DNA of 35,010 nt from an uncultured Schlesneria sp. (GTDB taxonomy: Bacteria > Planctomycetota > Planctomycetia > Planctomycetales > Planctomycetaceae): assembly GCA_903899985.1 (NCBI GenBank), contig CAIULL010000203.1:1-35010 (forward strand). Reading direction: 5' to 3'. Below the pieces are notes generated by a model. That model saw only the letters and a list, made by a program, of their open reading frames with translations. It was not told where the DNA came from and did no database searches. The position numbers and the translations under genes were made by a program. Positions 33,915 to 35,010 of this stretch are shown one piece after another (position 1 is the first letter of the stretch; each line of letters begins with the position of its first letter).

Positions 33915-34619
33915 GTGAAATTGAGTATTTTTGCTTTGACTCTGATTGTCGCCACCTCGATCGCCGCCAGCACCGCATCAGCCGGCTCCATTTCCGCTCC
34001 AAGCGGGCTGAATCCAGGGGATCAATTCCGAATCGTCTTTGTGACGGATGGTACTACTGCTGCGACTGCTACCACTTTTTCCACGTACGATAATCTCGTG
34101 CAGTCGGAGGCCTCCGGGACGACGTATAACGGTAAAAGCATTTCATGGTTTGCAATCGTTTCGACTAGTAGTACCGACGCCATTGTTCACATCGGAAACA
34201 CCACCACGTCGAGTATCCCTGTCTACCTCGTCGATGGTACCAAAGTAACAGCTTCTGATACCATATCTGGACTTTGGTCTGGTTCCCTACAACATGCAGT
34301 CAACGAAGATATCAGCGGACAAACACAAAATAGCGCTTCGGTATGGTCTGGAACAAGCAGTCAAGGAATAGCCAACGTCCAAAGCCGCCACTACGCAGGT
34401 CAGTCATCGGTTACATATGGGTCGAGTTCGAGCACAAACGGTGGATGGATCGCGTCAGGAGCCACAACCAATACAAGTGCATTTCACCTATATGGCATTA
34501 GCGAAGTTTTAACGGTCCCACAAGCAACAGCAGCAGTCCCCGAGCCGTCAACCGCGGTGTTGGCAGGGTTGGGCGGACTGGTAGCTTTGGCGTATTCCCT
34601 CAAGCGCAAGCGGAACTAA
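33915..34619 (+). CDS. PEP-CTERM sorting-domain protein
   Basis: A 234-aa exported protein. It begins with a signal peptide (LSIFALTLIVATSIAASTAS) and ends with the PEP-CTERM tripartite signal: VPEPST, a hydrophobic helix (AVLAGLGGLVALAYSL) and the basic tail KRKRN. In the PEP-CTERM/exosortase system this tail is recognised and cleaved at the inner membrane and the protein is sent to the cell surface or matrix. The mature part is Ser/Thr/Gly/Asn-rich (SSQGIANVQSRHYAGQSSVT) and has no catalytic motif. It starts at GTG 33915 with GGGAAAG upstream. The exosortase gene is not in this window. Confidence 0.9.
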   Translation: MKLSIFALTLIVATSIAASTASAGSISAPSGLNPGDQFRIVFVTDGTTAATATTFSTYDNLVQSEASGTTYNGKSISWFAIVSTSSTDAIVHIGNTTTSSIPVYLVDGTKVTASDTISGLWSGSLQHAVNEDISGQTQNSASVWSGTSSQGIANVQSRHYAGQSSVTYGSSSSTNGGWIASGATTNTSAFHLYGISEVLTVPQATAAVPEPSTAVLAGLGGLVALAYSLKRKRN

Positions 34620-34639
34620 CATCGGCGGCAGCGGCCAGC

Positions 34640-34677
34640 GGGGCGTTCCCAATTGGTAACGCCCCGAAGCTTTTTTT
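34640..34677 (+). terminator. Intrinsic terminator of the PEP-CTERM gene
   Basis: GGGGCGTT and AACGCCCC pair around a self-complementary CCAATTGG centre (34640-34665). A run of seven T (34671-34677) follows, beginning 5 nt after the stem. It lies 20 nt past the stop codon. Confidence 0.85.
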
Positions 34678-34788
34678 CGTTGAGATCACTCTGGTTCAAC
34701 CGAACAACCGTGCCGATGCCCGGCGGTCTTTGTCAAATGGCCGCTACGTACATAACGATTTTTGGGCAGAGGAAACCGGCAGAGAAAC

Positions 34789-34972
34789 ACCACGAAGGAC
34801 ACGAAGATCACGAAGTTGGAATTTGACGATCTTTCTAATCACGTGATTGAATGAAATGAAACGGTCTCGCGCGATGATCGGGCGACGAATCGACGATCAC
34901 GGCATCAGGCGGAAAGTTGACATCAAGCGTTTCGTTCTCAAATTCCTTCGTGCTCTTCGTGTCCTTCGTGGT
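34789..34972. repeat. MITE-like element with 27-bp inverted ends
   Basis: ACCACGAAGGACACGAAG with a following ATCACGAAG at 34789-34815, and the inverted partner at 34946-34972, match over 27 bp with one mismatch. The pairing continues inwards as GGAATTTGA/TCAAATTCC after a two-base indel. The 130-bp middle has no coding frame. I see no clear target-site duplication. The end of the window lies only 38 bp beyond, so context on the right is limited. Confidence 0.75.
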
Positions 34973-35010
34973 AGTAATAAATCGAAGCGGTTACGCACGT
35001 CAATTCGCGC

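Overview
The window looks like a chromosomal segment of a planctomycete (order Planctomycetales; a Schlesneria/Gimesia-like relative is my inference). The grounds are gene content: a large PVC-type CxxCH haem protein with a propeller and HEAT repeats, a PQQ-like propeller protein, a membrane Ser/Thr kinase, a PEP-CTERM protein, a cluster of planctomycete-style Gly/Pro-rich secreted proteins, and an mraZ gene that is not followed by a cell-division cluster. I recognise no tRNA, rRNA, CRISPR array, prophage or transposase.

Layout. 1-5.5 kb: trpF (-) and a CCA-adding tRNA nucleotidyltransferase (+) diverge, then a secreted PQQ-like propeller protein (+) and an unrecognised 353-aa protein (-). 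6-11.2 kb: the PVC-type cytochrome/dehydrogenase-like protein and a Ser/Thr kinase (both +). 11.2-15.3 kb: an HU-like nucleoid protein with its own promoter and terminator, a four-helix membrane protein, a thioredoxin-like protein, and a membrane-anchored SUKH/SMI1-like protein that overlaps tail to tail with a propeller protein. 15.4-20.1 kb: a C-terminal processing protease, a double-ACT protein, a HAD phosphatase and a type II secretion F-type membrane protein. 20.8-24.5 kb: an operon-like run of three secreted proteins (-), two of them paralogues and the third ending in a DUF11-like domain. 24.8-31 kb: a LolA-like periplasmic protein and hemH (+), a 0.8-kb repeat field, a GT4 glycosyltransferase, mraZ with a visible promoter and operator, and cardiolipin synthase. 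31-35 kb: a sigma factor, a translationally coupled small protein plus retropepsin-like protease lying between inverted repeat blocks, and a PEP-CTERM protein with a clear terminator.

The intergenic DNA is unusually rich in dispersed repeats. Family A is a short hairpin with the core CACTGCTTGACCG/CGGTCAAGCAGTG, present about seven times; three of its copies sit in a 180-bp tandem array. Family B is a unit of about 65 bp ending in CCGGCTGAGCCGG-like palindromes, present singly or in pairs; two pairs in opposite orientation flank the retropepsin cassette. There are also 41-bp inverted arms around 31.2-31.4 kb, a 24-bp inverted repeat at 19.0 kb and a MITE-like element with 27-bp arms at 34.8-35.0 kb.

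The most rewarding items are the mraZ control region (five 10-bp-phased TGGNN boxes directly after a plausible -10), the repeat-flanked retropepsin cassette, the family A and B repeats, the four-cysteine set of the ferrochelatase and the membrane-bound SUKH protein. All functional calls come from reading motifs by eye; no database search was run.
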